Origin: Nemophila menziesii
Taxonomy: Eukaryota; Streptophyta; Magnoliopsida; Boraginales; Hydrophyllaceae
NCBI GenBank assembly: GCA_029959085.1
Contig: JARWIR010000002.1
Span: 32,699,733 to 32,763,732, forward strand
Length of the DNA: 64,000 nucleotides
Direction of reading: 5' to 3'
Shown: piece after piece, positions 45,759 through 55,430 of the stretch
Position numbering within the stretch: the stretch's first letter is position 1
How the letters are laid out: each line of letters starts with the position of its first letter
Made by a program: the position numbers and the translations under genes
Notes under the pieces: generated by a model
Databases searched by the model: none
Seen by the model: the letters and a program-made list of their open reading frames with translations, nothing else
Told to the model about the DNA's origin: nothing

Positions 45759-46931
45759 CTATTGCCTCGCATTATCGACATCCAAGATAGGATTTGCTTG
45801 ATCTTTCTTTAATTGCTCAAGGTGTGTCATGATGTGCACTTGATTGGCTTTGATTTGTGCCACATCTTCGACTAAGGAAGTTTGAGCTTCTTCGAATTTG
45901 TTTAAACGCTTCTCCATCTTCTCTTGCCAACTTTGCTCCTTTTCTTCTTTTGAGACTTGTGTAGAACCCGCTCCTCTCAAGACACTCATGATCCAAGCAT
46001 TATCAATAGTATTCTTTTTAAATTCAAGTTTCTCTTCTTCACCCAAAATTATATTCGCTTTTCGCACAAGACACGTGATCATAGTAGGATATTTCACATT
46101 ATAAACTGATTTGGGAGAGACCGGAATCGCATCACCTCTTCAAAGATCAACTGTGCCACATCCACTTCTTCTCCTCTCAAAATACAATCCAAAAGTAAAG
46201 CGTTCTTATTTACATCCAAAGTTCTTGTGTTTCCAAACACGTTAGGGATAAGGAAATTGTGCCAAACTCTAGAATCCGGTTGAAGATATTTGTAAGGCCA
46301 AGGTGCCTTCAATTCTACCTTATGTGATTGAACTTTCTCCTTGTCTAAAACATGCTCAAAAAGTAAATCCCAATCAAATATTCTTTGTTTAGCCACCGCT
46401 TCACTATACTTGCATGATCCAACCAATTTCTTAAACTGAAAGTGGTTTCTAATCTCTTCAACTGTGAAAGAAACTAACTTTTCTCTAACTGGAACACAAC
46501 CTTCACGATCTAGGCTAAAGAGGCCTAAATAGAAATATAAACTAACTCATGACATAAATCAGAACGTCTTACCATGAATGTAGACCAACCCAATCTTTCA
46601 CCAAGCTCCAAGAATCTCTTATATTCTTCTTTACCAACTTCTTCATCGAATACTTTCTCATAAGCAAAAGGTAGTTCCTTTAATTGTTTCTCTGCAGAAG
46701 CTATCAAGGCCTTTGCAGCTTTCTATTTATCTTCGGGTGTAGGACCTTTGAATGGAAGAGGTTGTGTTTTCTTCTTGGTAAAAAGTGGAACCCACCTCTC
46801 TTCACATAGTCTATTTTACCCTTTGTATTGGAACTATAACTTTTCTCACTTGATTTCTTCTCAATTTGACCCAATACCTTGCTTTTCTTCATCTCCCTCT
46901 TATTGGATAATGTTCTTGTTCGCTTAGTCAT
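45759..46931 (-). pseudogene. Element G ORF3 (frameshifted)
   Basis: From MTKRTRTLSNKREMKKSK (46931), basic N-terminus, then frameshifts around 46790 and 46700. The globular domain has ELPFAYEKVFDEEVGKEEYKRF and LGWSTFMVRRSDLCHELV (to 46525), then FDWDLLFEHVLDKEKVQSH, PWPYKYLQPDSRVWHNFLIPN, and the coiled-coil end WQEKMEKRLNKFEEAQTSL. Same family and order as ORF3 in B and F. Confidence 0.82.
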
Positions 46932-47379
46932 CTCAATTAACCTCCAACTCAAAGCTTTAACTACTCTTGAAATTTGAAACTCTTGATTATTGGTTGAATA
47001 AGCTTTATTTGGGTTAGGAAAGGTGTTTTGATGATGAATCTCTATGTGGGTAAGATGAATTCTTGATAAATTGGTATGGATCTAAGATATTGTAGGATGA
47101 ATTTTGAAAATTTAAGCTTTTGATTTTTTGGATTCAATGTGTTTTGGTGAGATTTGGGTGGTTGAATCTTCTTTGTAATGATGTGGAGAGAAGATTTGAT
47201 GTGTTTTTATGGTGATTGGGTAGTGTTTTAATGTTTGGGGAAGGTTTAATTAAGCTTTAATGGAGTTGGGAGAGGTTTAAAGAAGAAAGAGAGGCTTAAG
47301 GATTTTGAAATTCGGAATATACCAACCTCTTCTCCTTTATAACCTAGAAAACGAAGCTTTTTTCTCTCTCCAGCGGCGC

Positions 47380-47752
47380 TAGGCGGCATACCGGCCGTAG
47401 GGCCCGGCATGCCGGTGCTGCTGCTACTTGAAACCCGAGTTACATCAAAATACCCGAGGCGTGAACACGTGGTCACGAGTTTGTGGTCTGGCCGGCATAC
47501 CAGAATAATTGACCGGCATACCGGTGCTGGCATCCTTCGAAACCCAACTTTCTGGAATGAACACGTGACGACACCCGTGGGCACGGGTTTTTGATCTGGC
47601 CGGCATACCAGAGGTTTTGGCCGGCATGCCGGTGCTGGCATCCTTCGAATTTCGACTTTCTGGATTGAACACGTGACAATACCCGTGGCCTCGGGTTTTC
47701 TGACCGCCGGCTTACCGGCCATGAGGACCGGCATACCGGTGGTCTGATCTGA
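47380..47752 (-). repeat. Palindrome array of element G (CCGGCATACCGG type)
   Basis: Four pairs, at about 47389-47416, 47489-47526, 47599-47632 and 47704-47742. Within a pair, CCGGCATACC(GG) and CCGGCATGCCGG are 8-14 bp apart. Pairs recur every 105-115 bp. The spacer repeats TGCTGGCATCCTTCGAA, ACTTTCTGGA and the inverted ACCCGTGG...CGGGTTT. This is the most regular array in the window. Confidence 0.88.
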
Positions 47753-47905
47753 ATATTCCCAAAAATATCGTTTTTCTCCCAAAACTTGATTTCTCTAACA
47801 CCTGAACATCAAAAACACTAATACCTTTCTCAAATATGCAGTATCAACTAAAAACAACTAAACTAACACAAACTAAAAACATAAAAACATAAAAAATTAC
47901 TGGTT

Positions 47906-47935
47906 TTCTCCCGTATAGCACTTTTATTTAACATC
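47906..47935 (-). other. Conserved post-gene motif of element G
   Basis: The minus strand reads GATGTTAAATAAAAGTG then GGGAGAAAACC, directly after the integrase-tail frame. Confidence 0.62.
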
Positions 47936-47961
47936 TGTTAAAGTTAGACGCGTTACCTCTA

Positions 47962-48483
47962 TCAAGATTTGCGAATATAGCCTCCCCAACAATGAGTAAG
48001 GCTATGAACGCCAACTAATCTGCGCTTAATCTCCTTTTTGGGTCTGATTTCTATCACCTTAGCTGAAACAACCTTAGTGACTATGAATGGTCCCATCCAC
48101 GAGTCTTTGTAACTTCGTGGCCTATTTTCGGGTTTGTGAGCTTTCCATAGAACTTCATGGCCAACCCCAAACTCAATGTTTGGCTCAGTATCCACATGCT
48201 TTTCATGGATCTTCTCTTTAGGGATTTTGTGATGTGAAAGGCTGTGGATTATAGAAACGGTGGGATCTAACTTCCTTTGTTTCTTACACAAGACATAGAA
48301 GGTCTCAGATACATTCTTAGCATGAAGGGTGATGGTCCTTTCTTGGAAGTTGATTACACTCTGACTTGTGTCCATGAAAGGCCTCCCAAGTATGATTGGA
48401 ACCGGCTTATCTGCATCGAAATCAAGTATAACAAAGTCAGTAGGGATGGTGATATTACCGGATCGGACAAGGACGTCCTCCAC
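47962..48483 (-). CDS. Element G protease C-terminus fused to integrase-tail (GPF/Y-like) module
   Basis: 174 codons, the 3' half of the protease-tail gene; a stop at 48488-48490 separates it from the upstream half. Residues 1-50 finish the retropepsin fold (EDVLVRSGNITIPTDFVIL, PIILGRPFM). A basic linker follows (65-100). From residue 102 comes NIEFGVGHEVLWKAHKPENR, then SWMGPFIVTKVVSAKVIEI (129-147) and RRLVGVHSLTHCWGGYIRKS. In A and K the equivalent GPY segment closes integrase (WLGPYIVTK... HRLKIYHGG), so the module is most likely an integrase C-terminus without its catalytic core. It may bind nucleic acid or chromatin, an inference from the family. Confidence 0.72.
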   Translation of the reverse strand: MEDVLVRSGNITIPTDFVILDFDADKPVPIILGRPFMDTSQSVINFQERTITLHAKNVSETFYVLCKKQRKLDPTVSIIHSLSHHKIPKEKIHEKHVDTEPNIEFGVGHEVLWKAHKPENRPRSYKDSWMGPFIVTKVVSAKVIEIRPKKEIKRRLVGVHSLTHCWGGYIRKS

Positions 48484-48489
48484 TGTTAC

Positions 48490-48771
48490 CTATGTCTTGG
48501 TAACTGAGTTGTCAGCAAACTGCATCTTCACTAGAGCTTTCTCTGATTTCTTAAGTCCAAGTTTCTCAAACACGGACTTTGGCATAAGATTCACACCTGA
48601 ACCCACATCGTACATAGCTTTCACTTTGAGCATACCATTTATTTGAATAGGAAGATTAAAGCTTCCCGGATCTCTGAGCTTTAATGGTAACTCTTTTTCA
48701 GTTCTTCTTGAGACTCTCACAGTCTCTCTCTTGGCTTCTACACTCGCTTCTTTCTCAGGAACAACTTGCAT
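48490..48771 (-). pseudogene. Element G protease N-terminal half
   Basis: It contains LPLKLRDPGSFNLPIQI, YDVGSGVNLMPKSVF with the catalytic Asp, and VKMQFADNSVTKT. It then ends at a TAG that interrupts the run into VTVEDVLVRS. One substitution separates this from a continuous protease-tail gene. As in F, the motif is DVG in place of DLG. Confidence 0.8.
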
Positions 48772-49500
48772 AAAAACTTGTTGCGGTGTAAGCCCTTTCT
48801 TCGCAATCTCAAGGATTTGGGCGTTGATCTTTTCAGGAGTGTACGCCTCTACAAATGTCTTGAGTTCAGTGTACCTTTCGGATTTGTATCAGTAATAGTT
48901 GATGACACTGTTTGAACAACTAGTGGTGATTCCACCTTCTCTTCTTCTTTCTTTTCTTGCACAGCAGGTGCAACTTCAACTCTTGGTTCTTTTGAGGCTT
49001 CTTCCTCTTTCTCTTTAGCTCGCTCAGCTTGTAACTCCATAACCGATCTAATCTCTTCTTGCATATCCTTCAGAAGCTGTACAAATTCGGATTTTTCTGA
49101 ATCTTCCTCCACATCATTCTCAGAACAGTTAGAGTCCACGGGGCTAGACTTGGTTGGTTCTTCTTCGGTACTCGGAACTTCCACGACACTTTCGGCAGCA
49201 TGTGGTACTTCCTTCTTTTCTTCAATCTCAAGGCAAATAGCCTTGCAAGCTTCGAACCCAACATTGCCATCACCTCTTTCGATAGCCTTCAATTCTTTTT
49301 GTTCCATAATGTTTGTAAGAACTTTGTTCATTTGTTCTACTTGAGTACCTAAAATTTGAAATGAAGCTTCTTGTTCTCGTAACTTCTCGCTCTGTGAATT
49401 TATATTAGTGGTCACAAGATCCATAAATTTCTGCAATTGTTGATTATCCACGGCTCCCTCTTGAGGATACTGTGGTAGAGCTTTCTAAGCTAATGAATCG
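48772..49500 (-). pseudogene. Element G acidic linker between Gag and protease
   Basis: The 200-codon frame 49451-48849 has QLQKFMDLVTTNINSQSEKL, VEQMNKVLTNIMEQKELKAI, FEACKAICLEIEEKKEV, an acidic Ser/Glu tract and Lys/Glu repeats. After a frameshift near 48860 it continues as TFVEAYTPEKINAQILEIAK, LTPQQVFMQVVPEKE. It has a high coiled-coil tendency. The counterpart in F and E is clear, and it is absent from A, K and N. No known family recognised. Confidence 0.65.
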
Positions 49501-49544
49501 GTATAGGCATCTTGAACAGGTTGTTGTGGAGGAATAGGTCTATT

Positions 49545-50773
49545 TTAATATTGATTTTGATATTGACCTCTTGGTTGGGAAGAGTTATTCTGGGGACGTG
49601 GTTGATAATGACCAGGATTAGCGGCTCCCTGTGGACTTGAATACTGCATACCCGGATGATTTATGTTACCAAATTGATAATTTCCTCGGTTGGATATGAA
49701 ATAAACAGATTGTGGTTTTCCTTCGCACTCTTCCCATGTATGGTTCATAACCCCACAGTGTTGACAACCCTGTGCTTCTTGCACTACATTCGCTGCGGCT
49801 AAATTTCTCTGCATCTCAAGCTTAAGTTCTTTGATTTGATTCTCCAATGCGGAAATTGAGCTGAGTTTGCAGTTTCTGTATCTAATCGAAGCGTACCTCG
49901 GGCATTTGTAATAGGAGCTCGCGAAGATGGCCAACTCCTCTCTTGTTCGATAATATTTTCTAAACCTTCGGTGGCTTCAGCAGGATCCATGGACACGAAA
50001 TTCCCCTTTCCAAGGTTATCTACCTTTAATATACTTTCTTTATTGATACCTTCATAGAATATTGCTAACTGTAGAGATGGGGTGTAACCATGGAGGGGAC
50101 ATCTAGCTAACTTCTGCTGAAACCTTGTCCATGCTTCTCCTACTTCTTCTCCATTCTCTTGACAAAATTTTGCAAACTCGCTTTGGTCTTTGAGTCTCAT
50201 ACTCTTTGGATAAACACGGTTAAAGAATGTGGCTTGAAGTTCTGTCCATGTATTGATTGTACCTGGTGGTTGCCTATCTAGCCACTCACCAACTCTACCG
50301 GTTAGAAAGAACGAAAACATATGACAATACAGTTGCTCGCGTGTAAGGCCTGGAGTAACATAAGCATCACAAATCTGCATAAACTTCTGAATCACTCTTA
50401 CCGGATCTTGAATTGCTGTACCACTGTAGAGTCCAAAACTTTGAAATTGACTGAGCATACCCGGATCGGGCCTAAATTTAATATTTTGGATCTCCGGAGG
50501 ACGGTAACCTAATGGTTGAACATGAAACAGTACTCTCAAGCCTGGGAGGTCTTGCTCAACTCTGTTCTGATTATTGTTATTTTTGTTACCTCCTACCGGT
50601 GCTGGTTGTAAATTTCCTAAAGGGCCAAGGACTCTCGGATCTACGGGTGGATCTACTGGATCTTGTATGTCTGCCATAACTCTTCTTAAGGCTCTCTCTT
50701 CTCGGATACGTCTGTTATAACCTGTGAAGCTTCTCTCAGGCTCCGGGGGTAAGGGAGGCCAAGAATTAAACAC
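49545..50773 (-). pseudogene. gag: Element G gag
   Basis: Start MFNSWPPLPPEPERSF (50773), 131 nt after the primer-binding site. The gag domain spans about residues 96-245 (IKFRPDPGMLSQFQSFGLYSG, QKFMQICDAYVTPGLTREQ, EWLDRQPPGTINTW, FFNRVYPKSMRLKDQSEFAKF, RCPLHGYTPSLQ). A frameshift near 49860 leads to LENQIKELKLEMQRN, a CCHC knuckle (CQHCGVMNHTWEEC) and an Asn/Gln/Pro-rich end broken by a stop at 49545. Apart from these lesions the protein is complete. Confidence 0.88.
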
Positions 50774-50904
50774 GATTGAAACCTATAAAAGACTAAAGCA
50801 AACCACAAGCGTAAATATGGAAAAATAAAATAAAAACTGAAAAATAAAAATTAACTAAAAACTACTACTCGAAATAGATAGCCCACACGCTAACGAGACA
50901 CAAG

Positions 50905-50922
50905 TCCCCGGCAGCGGCGCCA
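50905..50922 (-). other. Primer-binding site, element G
   Basis: The minus strand reads TGGCGCCGCTGCCGGGGA, identical to that of element B. Confidence 0.92.
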
Positions 50923-51909
50923 AAAACTTGGTGTCGCCTAGGGTGTTATAAAAATATGATAGATAAACGCTGAAAACAATGGACTAAAGCACCCTAGACA
51001 AGCACGGTACTGCAAGTATTACAGGACGTATGCAAGCTCTAATGATAAGTTGAATTCAATCTCAGGGACTTAGTGTGTTATACGAATGAGCAGAAATTAA
51101 GAGTAGAGATTAATTAATTACAAGACAAAAAATAAAGAGGAATAATTTTAGAGAATAATTATTAAACTACTAAAAATAAAAGACAATAAAATAAAAGGCA
51201 AGAAATATGAGATGAGAAGTATAGCTTAGGTTTTGCTAGTATGCACTAATCCTTCTAATTATTTCTATCAAATCTAGTTAATAAGGGAGATAATTAGCTC
51301 TTAAATACTTAGTCAGGATTCTAAATTCCCTCTCTTAGACTTGGAGAGCGACTAAGGGGGCTACAGACACACCACGAGGCAGCCTAAACTTAGGGTTATC
51401 AAGCGCAACCAAGACCCTAAGCAATTCAATTCCAAACATGGTGATAGTGGTTAAAATATACCCTAATGACTATCTAGTTATAATTAGTGTTGTCAAGACC
51501 AATATCGACACTAGACGTTATGTGGTGTTTCAATAATTAGACACCCAGTTATGGTGAACATTTAACTACTATTAAGAAAACCTAAAGTGATCAGTTCTAG
51601 GACAGACAATAATTCAAAAACACATAAACAAATATATAGGTAAGAAGCTAATATCAGATTAAAACATATAATTCCCAAAGAAACTTAGATAGAAAGAAAA
51701 TAGAATTCATAGATTATACATGATGCAAAACCCAAGTTATAGGAAAATTAGTTCATACTTGAAGGAAATAAACTAAAAGAAATAATGAAAGACTTCATCT
51801 TACTCACTACAATAATTCTGATGATAGTAAACCTAAGGACTAATTACTATGAGGCAAGGATGATTTACAAGTGATATAAGGGTGTATTTATAGGTGTAGA
51901 GAAGCCTTG

Positions 51910-53722
51910 ATGTCTCCTCATTTGTGATAGATTTATATTAGGATGAGACATCATTTTTAGTGATTTAGAAGTCTTTCTAATCGTATTTCTTGAGAAATAG
52001 TGCACTTTCCTATTTTGAGTCTTGATTTAGTAAAATAATATTTTTAGAGCATATTGGGTTTAATTATTTATTTAGTGTGAAGCTTTAAAGATAATTATGG
52101 AGATTAATTAGAGTCCAAGTCAAAGACTACGAGATATGGAAAGAGATAAGCATGGAAATTGGAGATAAGGAAACAAAAGCTAAAAACATGGAAAAGGAAA
52201 AGCTGTCTTAATTCTGAATTTTTGCACCTACGACCAATAATCAGATTATATATAAAAAACGGTGTGGAATTTGGAGAAATGGTCAAGAGAAAAGTTGAAG
52301 ATCTTTCCGAGACGATGAATTTGGTGTACTCATACGCGTCAAACGGATGAATATTTAAGCTGCTAGGACCAAAAGAAAAACGGGCCTGATTTCATGTTTT
52401 TAGGGTTACGAATTTGAGTTGGGCTTGGAGTCCATTACTTACCCTTTCCTTCAAGAAAACTAATTAGGTCTTCTAAACACCTATAAATACACCCTTATAT
52501 CACTTGTAAATCATCCTTGCCTCATAGTAATTAGTTCTTAAGGTTTAATTCTTCCAAGTTATTGTAGAGAGCAAGATGATGTCTTTTATTATTACTTTTA
52601 GTTTATTTCCTTCAGGTATGAACTAAACCCCCCATAGCTTGGGTTTTGCATCATGTATAATCTATGAATTCTAATTTCTTTCTATCTAAGTTTCTTTGGG
52701 AATTACATGTTTTAATCTGATATTAGCTGCTTACCTTTATATTTGTTTATGTGTTTTGATTTAATGACTGTTTTCCTTGCTAGTGCACGAGTATAGGATT
52801 ACCTTAATAGTAGTTAGATGATCACCTTAGCTGGGTGTCTAATTATTGAAACACCACATAACGTCTAGTGTCGATATTAGTCCTGACAACACTGATTCTA
52901 ACTAGATAGTCATTAGGGTATAATTTAATCACTATCACCATGTATGGAAATTGATTGCTTAGGGCCTTAGTAGCGTTTGATAACCCTATTTGAACCAGCC
53001 TCGTGGTGTGTCCGTAGCCCCCTTAGTCGCTCTCAAGGTCTAAGGTATGGGAATTTAGAATCCTGACTAAGTATACAAGAGCTAATTATCTCCCTTATTA
53101 ACTAGATTAATAGAAAGAATTAGAAGGATTAGTGCATACGAGCAAAACCTAAGCTATAACCAGTTGGGTTAGCTCAACTGGCCAGAGCCTTGCTATTTGT
53201 TCAGCACTTAAAAGGGAGGTCCATGGTTCGAATCCCCTCCCTAACGGGTGTCAAATAAGAGGTACAAGGCTCGAACCCCTCCCTGAACATGGGCAACCTA
53301 GTTTTGATTTACCATGAGAATATATATATGGGGAGGAATGTATATCTCTGTGGGATTAGTCGGGTGCGCGCAAGCTAGCCCGGAACCCATGTAACCAAAA
53401 AAAAAAAAAAACCTAAGCTATACTTCTCATCTCATATTCTTCGTATTTATTTTATTGTCTTTTATTTTCTTAGTTTAGTTTAGTATTTCGAAATTTACTC
53501 TCTGTTTATTCCTTTTATTTTCTGTCTTTTAATTATTTACTTCTTACTTGTTATTGCTACCCATTCGACTAGCACACTAAGTCCCTGAGAACGAACTCAA
53601 CTTATCAACTAAAACTTGCATACGTCCTGTAATACTTGCAGTACTGTGCCTGTCTAGGGTGAGAGTGCGTAGTTTTCTTGACTTATATTTATCTTAATTT
53701 TATCACACCCTAGGCGACACCA
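51910..53722 (+). mobile_element. Solo LTR M (B-type) containing a SINE
   Basis: A plus-strand LTR, TGATGTCTCC...CGACACCA, with no internal region. It is flanked by AGCCT (51905-51909) and AGCCC (53723-53727), a 5-bp duplication with one later change. It closely matches the LTRs of B; without the SINE it is about 1550 bp. It arose by LTR-LTR recombination after a B-type element had inserted into G. Around 52760-52815 it carries a patch resembling the LTR of K. Confidence 0.92.
53159..53407 (+). mobile_element. tRNA-derived SINE
   Basis: About 250 bp, starting ACCAGTTGGG and ending in a poly(A) run. A direct repeat, AAACCTAAGCTATA, lies on both sides (53145-53158 and 53409-53422). The head has RNA polymerase III promoter boxes: box A TAGCTCAACTGG (53170-53181) and box B GGTTCGAATCCC (53225-53236). 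The 3' body (GGGATTAGTCGGGTGCGCGCAAGC...) resembles plant Au-like SINE tails, from memory. It encodes no protein; movement depends on LINE enzymes. Confidence 0.92.
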
Positions 53723-54291
53723 AGCCCTAATTCATTTTCTTGAAGGAGAAGGAAAGTAATGGATTCCTAGCCTAACTCAAATTCGTAACCCTAAAATATG
53801 AAATCAACCCCGTTTATGTTTTGGTCATAACAACTTCAATACTTATCAGTTTGACGCGTATTAGTAGTCGAAATTCATCGTCTCCGAAAGATCTTTAACT
53901 TTGCTCTTGATCGTTCTTCCAAATTCCTCACTGATTTTGAGATACAAGCTGATTTGTGGTCGTGGGTGGTGAAATTCGGATTTATTTGGCAGCTTTTTCT
54001 TTTCATACTTTAGCTCTTTTTTCCTTACCTTCAGTTTCCATGCTTATCTTCTTTCCTTATCTCTTAGTCTTTGACATGGTAATTAATTAATCTCCATATT
54101 TATCTTTAAAGCTTCACACTAAATAAATAATTAAACCCAATATGCTCTAAAAATAATAATTCGTGAAATCAAGACTAAAAATAGGAAAGTGTAATATTTC
54201 ATGAGAAAATCGACTAGAAAGACTTCTAAATCACTAAAAATGATGTCTCATCTTAATATTAATTCATGACAAATAAGGAGACATCAGTTGC

Positions 54292-55430
54292 AGAACAAGA
54301 TCTAGTACGGTATGTTCAGAAATCTATGCAGATCTGTGACGCTTATATCTTCAAAGGCGTTACAAAGGAGCAGATGTATTACGTTATGTTCCAGTTCTTT
54401 TTGACCGGAGGTGCAAGCAATTGGTACGATTCCCGACATCCCGATGATATTCTAGACTGGGACAAACACCAATTAAAATTTCTAGAACGATTTTATCCGG
54501 TTAGTTGACGCTTAAAAGATATGTTGGAGCTTGAATAGTTTATGCAAGAAGAAAGGAAAAGTGTTGGTGAAGCATGGTTACGTTTTAATGAGAAGAAAGT
54601 GAGGTGTCCATTCCATGTCTCCTCGCCTGAATATTAATTAACCATGTTCTATGGAGGACTCAATGACGAGTCCAAAAGAAAAGCATATTTTTTAGGAGAT
54701 GGAAGTTTTGTGTTATTGGATCCTAAAGAAGCTAGTATGATTATGGAAAGAGTTCTTGAAACCGAGAGAAGTTGGCCGATTGAATCAGAAATACAAGAAG
54801 AGACCTCAAAATCTATGAGGCTCGAAGAGTTAAACCAACAACTCAAGGAATTACGAGAACAATCGCGAAGAATAACTCAGGTAAATCTAGTACATACTTT
54901 ACCTTCATGTCCAGGTTGTGGAGCAAGAAATCATTCGTAGGAGAATTGTATGAATAATCCAGCTTCGATTTCCTTTGTATCTCATCAAAACCGTTATTCT
55001 AATGGTTATTATCATCCTCAAGGAAATTACGCTAATTATCTGTCCCCATAGAATCAAAATTGAGTCGGGAATCAAGAGACTTCTTATCAACCTCGACCTC
55101 AATATTATTATCCACCACAACCTATCTATCAAGAAGCGCTAGATTATACAAAAGCTTATCAAGAACCACCTCAATGTTCAATGCAACAAACTAAACAAGA
55201 GCAAAGCAATTCTAGTTTGGATTCAAGTATGGCTGCAATGATGAAACTAGTTGAAGAAAATATGAAGATGAGCCAGCGACTCCAAACCCAGTCCAAGGTA
55301 ATCAAGAATCTCGAGCATACACTGTCACACATGGCGAGTACAGTTCAAAACATGCCACAACGACAACTCTCAAGTAATATTATTGCTCCCAACGATGATG
55401 CTTGTCATGCAGTTGAATTAGAGTAGAACC
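54292..55430 (+). pseudogene. gag: Element K gag, 3' piece
   Basis: It continues the gag frame after G: EQDLVRYVQKSMQICDAY, GASNWYDSRHPDDILDWDKH, FLERFYPVS then stops, FYGGLNDESKRKAYF and ERSWPIESE. The zinc knuckle CPGCGARNHS is followed by a stop before ENC. Next come a Tyr/Pro/Gln-rich region and a Gln/Met-rich coiled coil (EENMKMSQRLQTQSKVIKNL). At least eight stops or shifts. Confidence 0.85.

Larger units (their letters stand above)
42650..54286 (-). mobile_element. Element G: non-autonomous Athila-derived retrotransposon (gag-protease-tail-ORF3)
   Basis: Complete element, flanked by exact GTTGC (42645-42649 and 54287-54291). Minus strand: 5' LTR (54286-50929, split by solo LTR M), primer-binding site, gag, acidic linker, protease, integrase-tail module, conserved motif, palindrome array, ORF3, 3' UTR, polypurine tract and 3' LTR (44172-42650). 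Without M it is about 9.8 kb. There is no trace of reverse transcriptase, RNase H or integrase catalytic core between protease and tail. Few lesions break each frame, so the layout is readable and probably original to this family. Confidence 0.92.
50929..54286 (-). repeat. 5' LTR of element G, split by solo LTR M
   Basis: The parts are 50929-51909 and 53728-54286 (53723-53727 is the duplicated target of M), together 1540 bp, matching the 3' LTR. The outer end carries the fold-back TGATGTCTCCTTATTTG ... GAGACATCA (minus strand). Confidence 0.9.

Noticed and set aside
53161..53240. Possible tRNA gene
   Set aside because: Boxes A and B are present, but the acceptor and anticodon arms do not form a tRNA. 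It ends in poly(A) with target duplications, so it is a SINE head.
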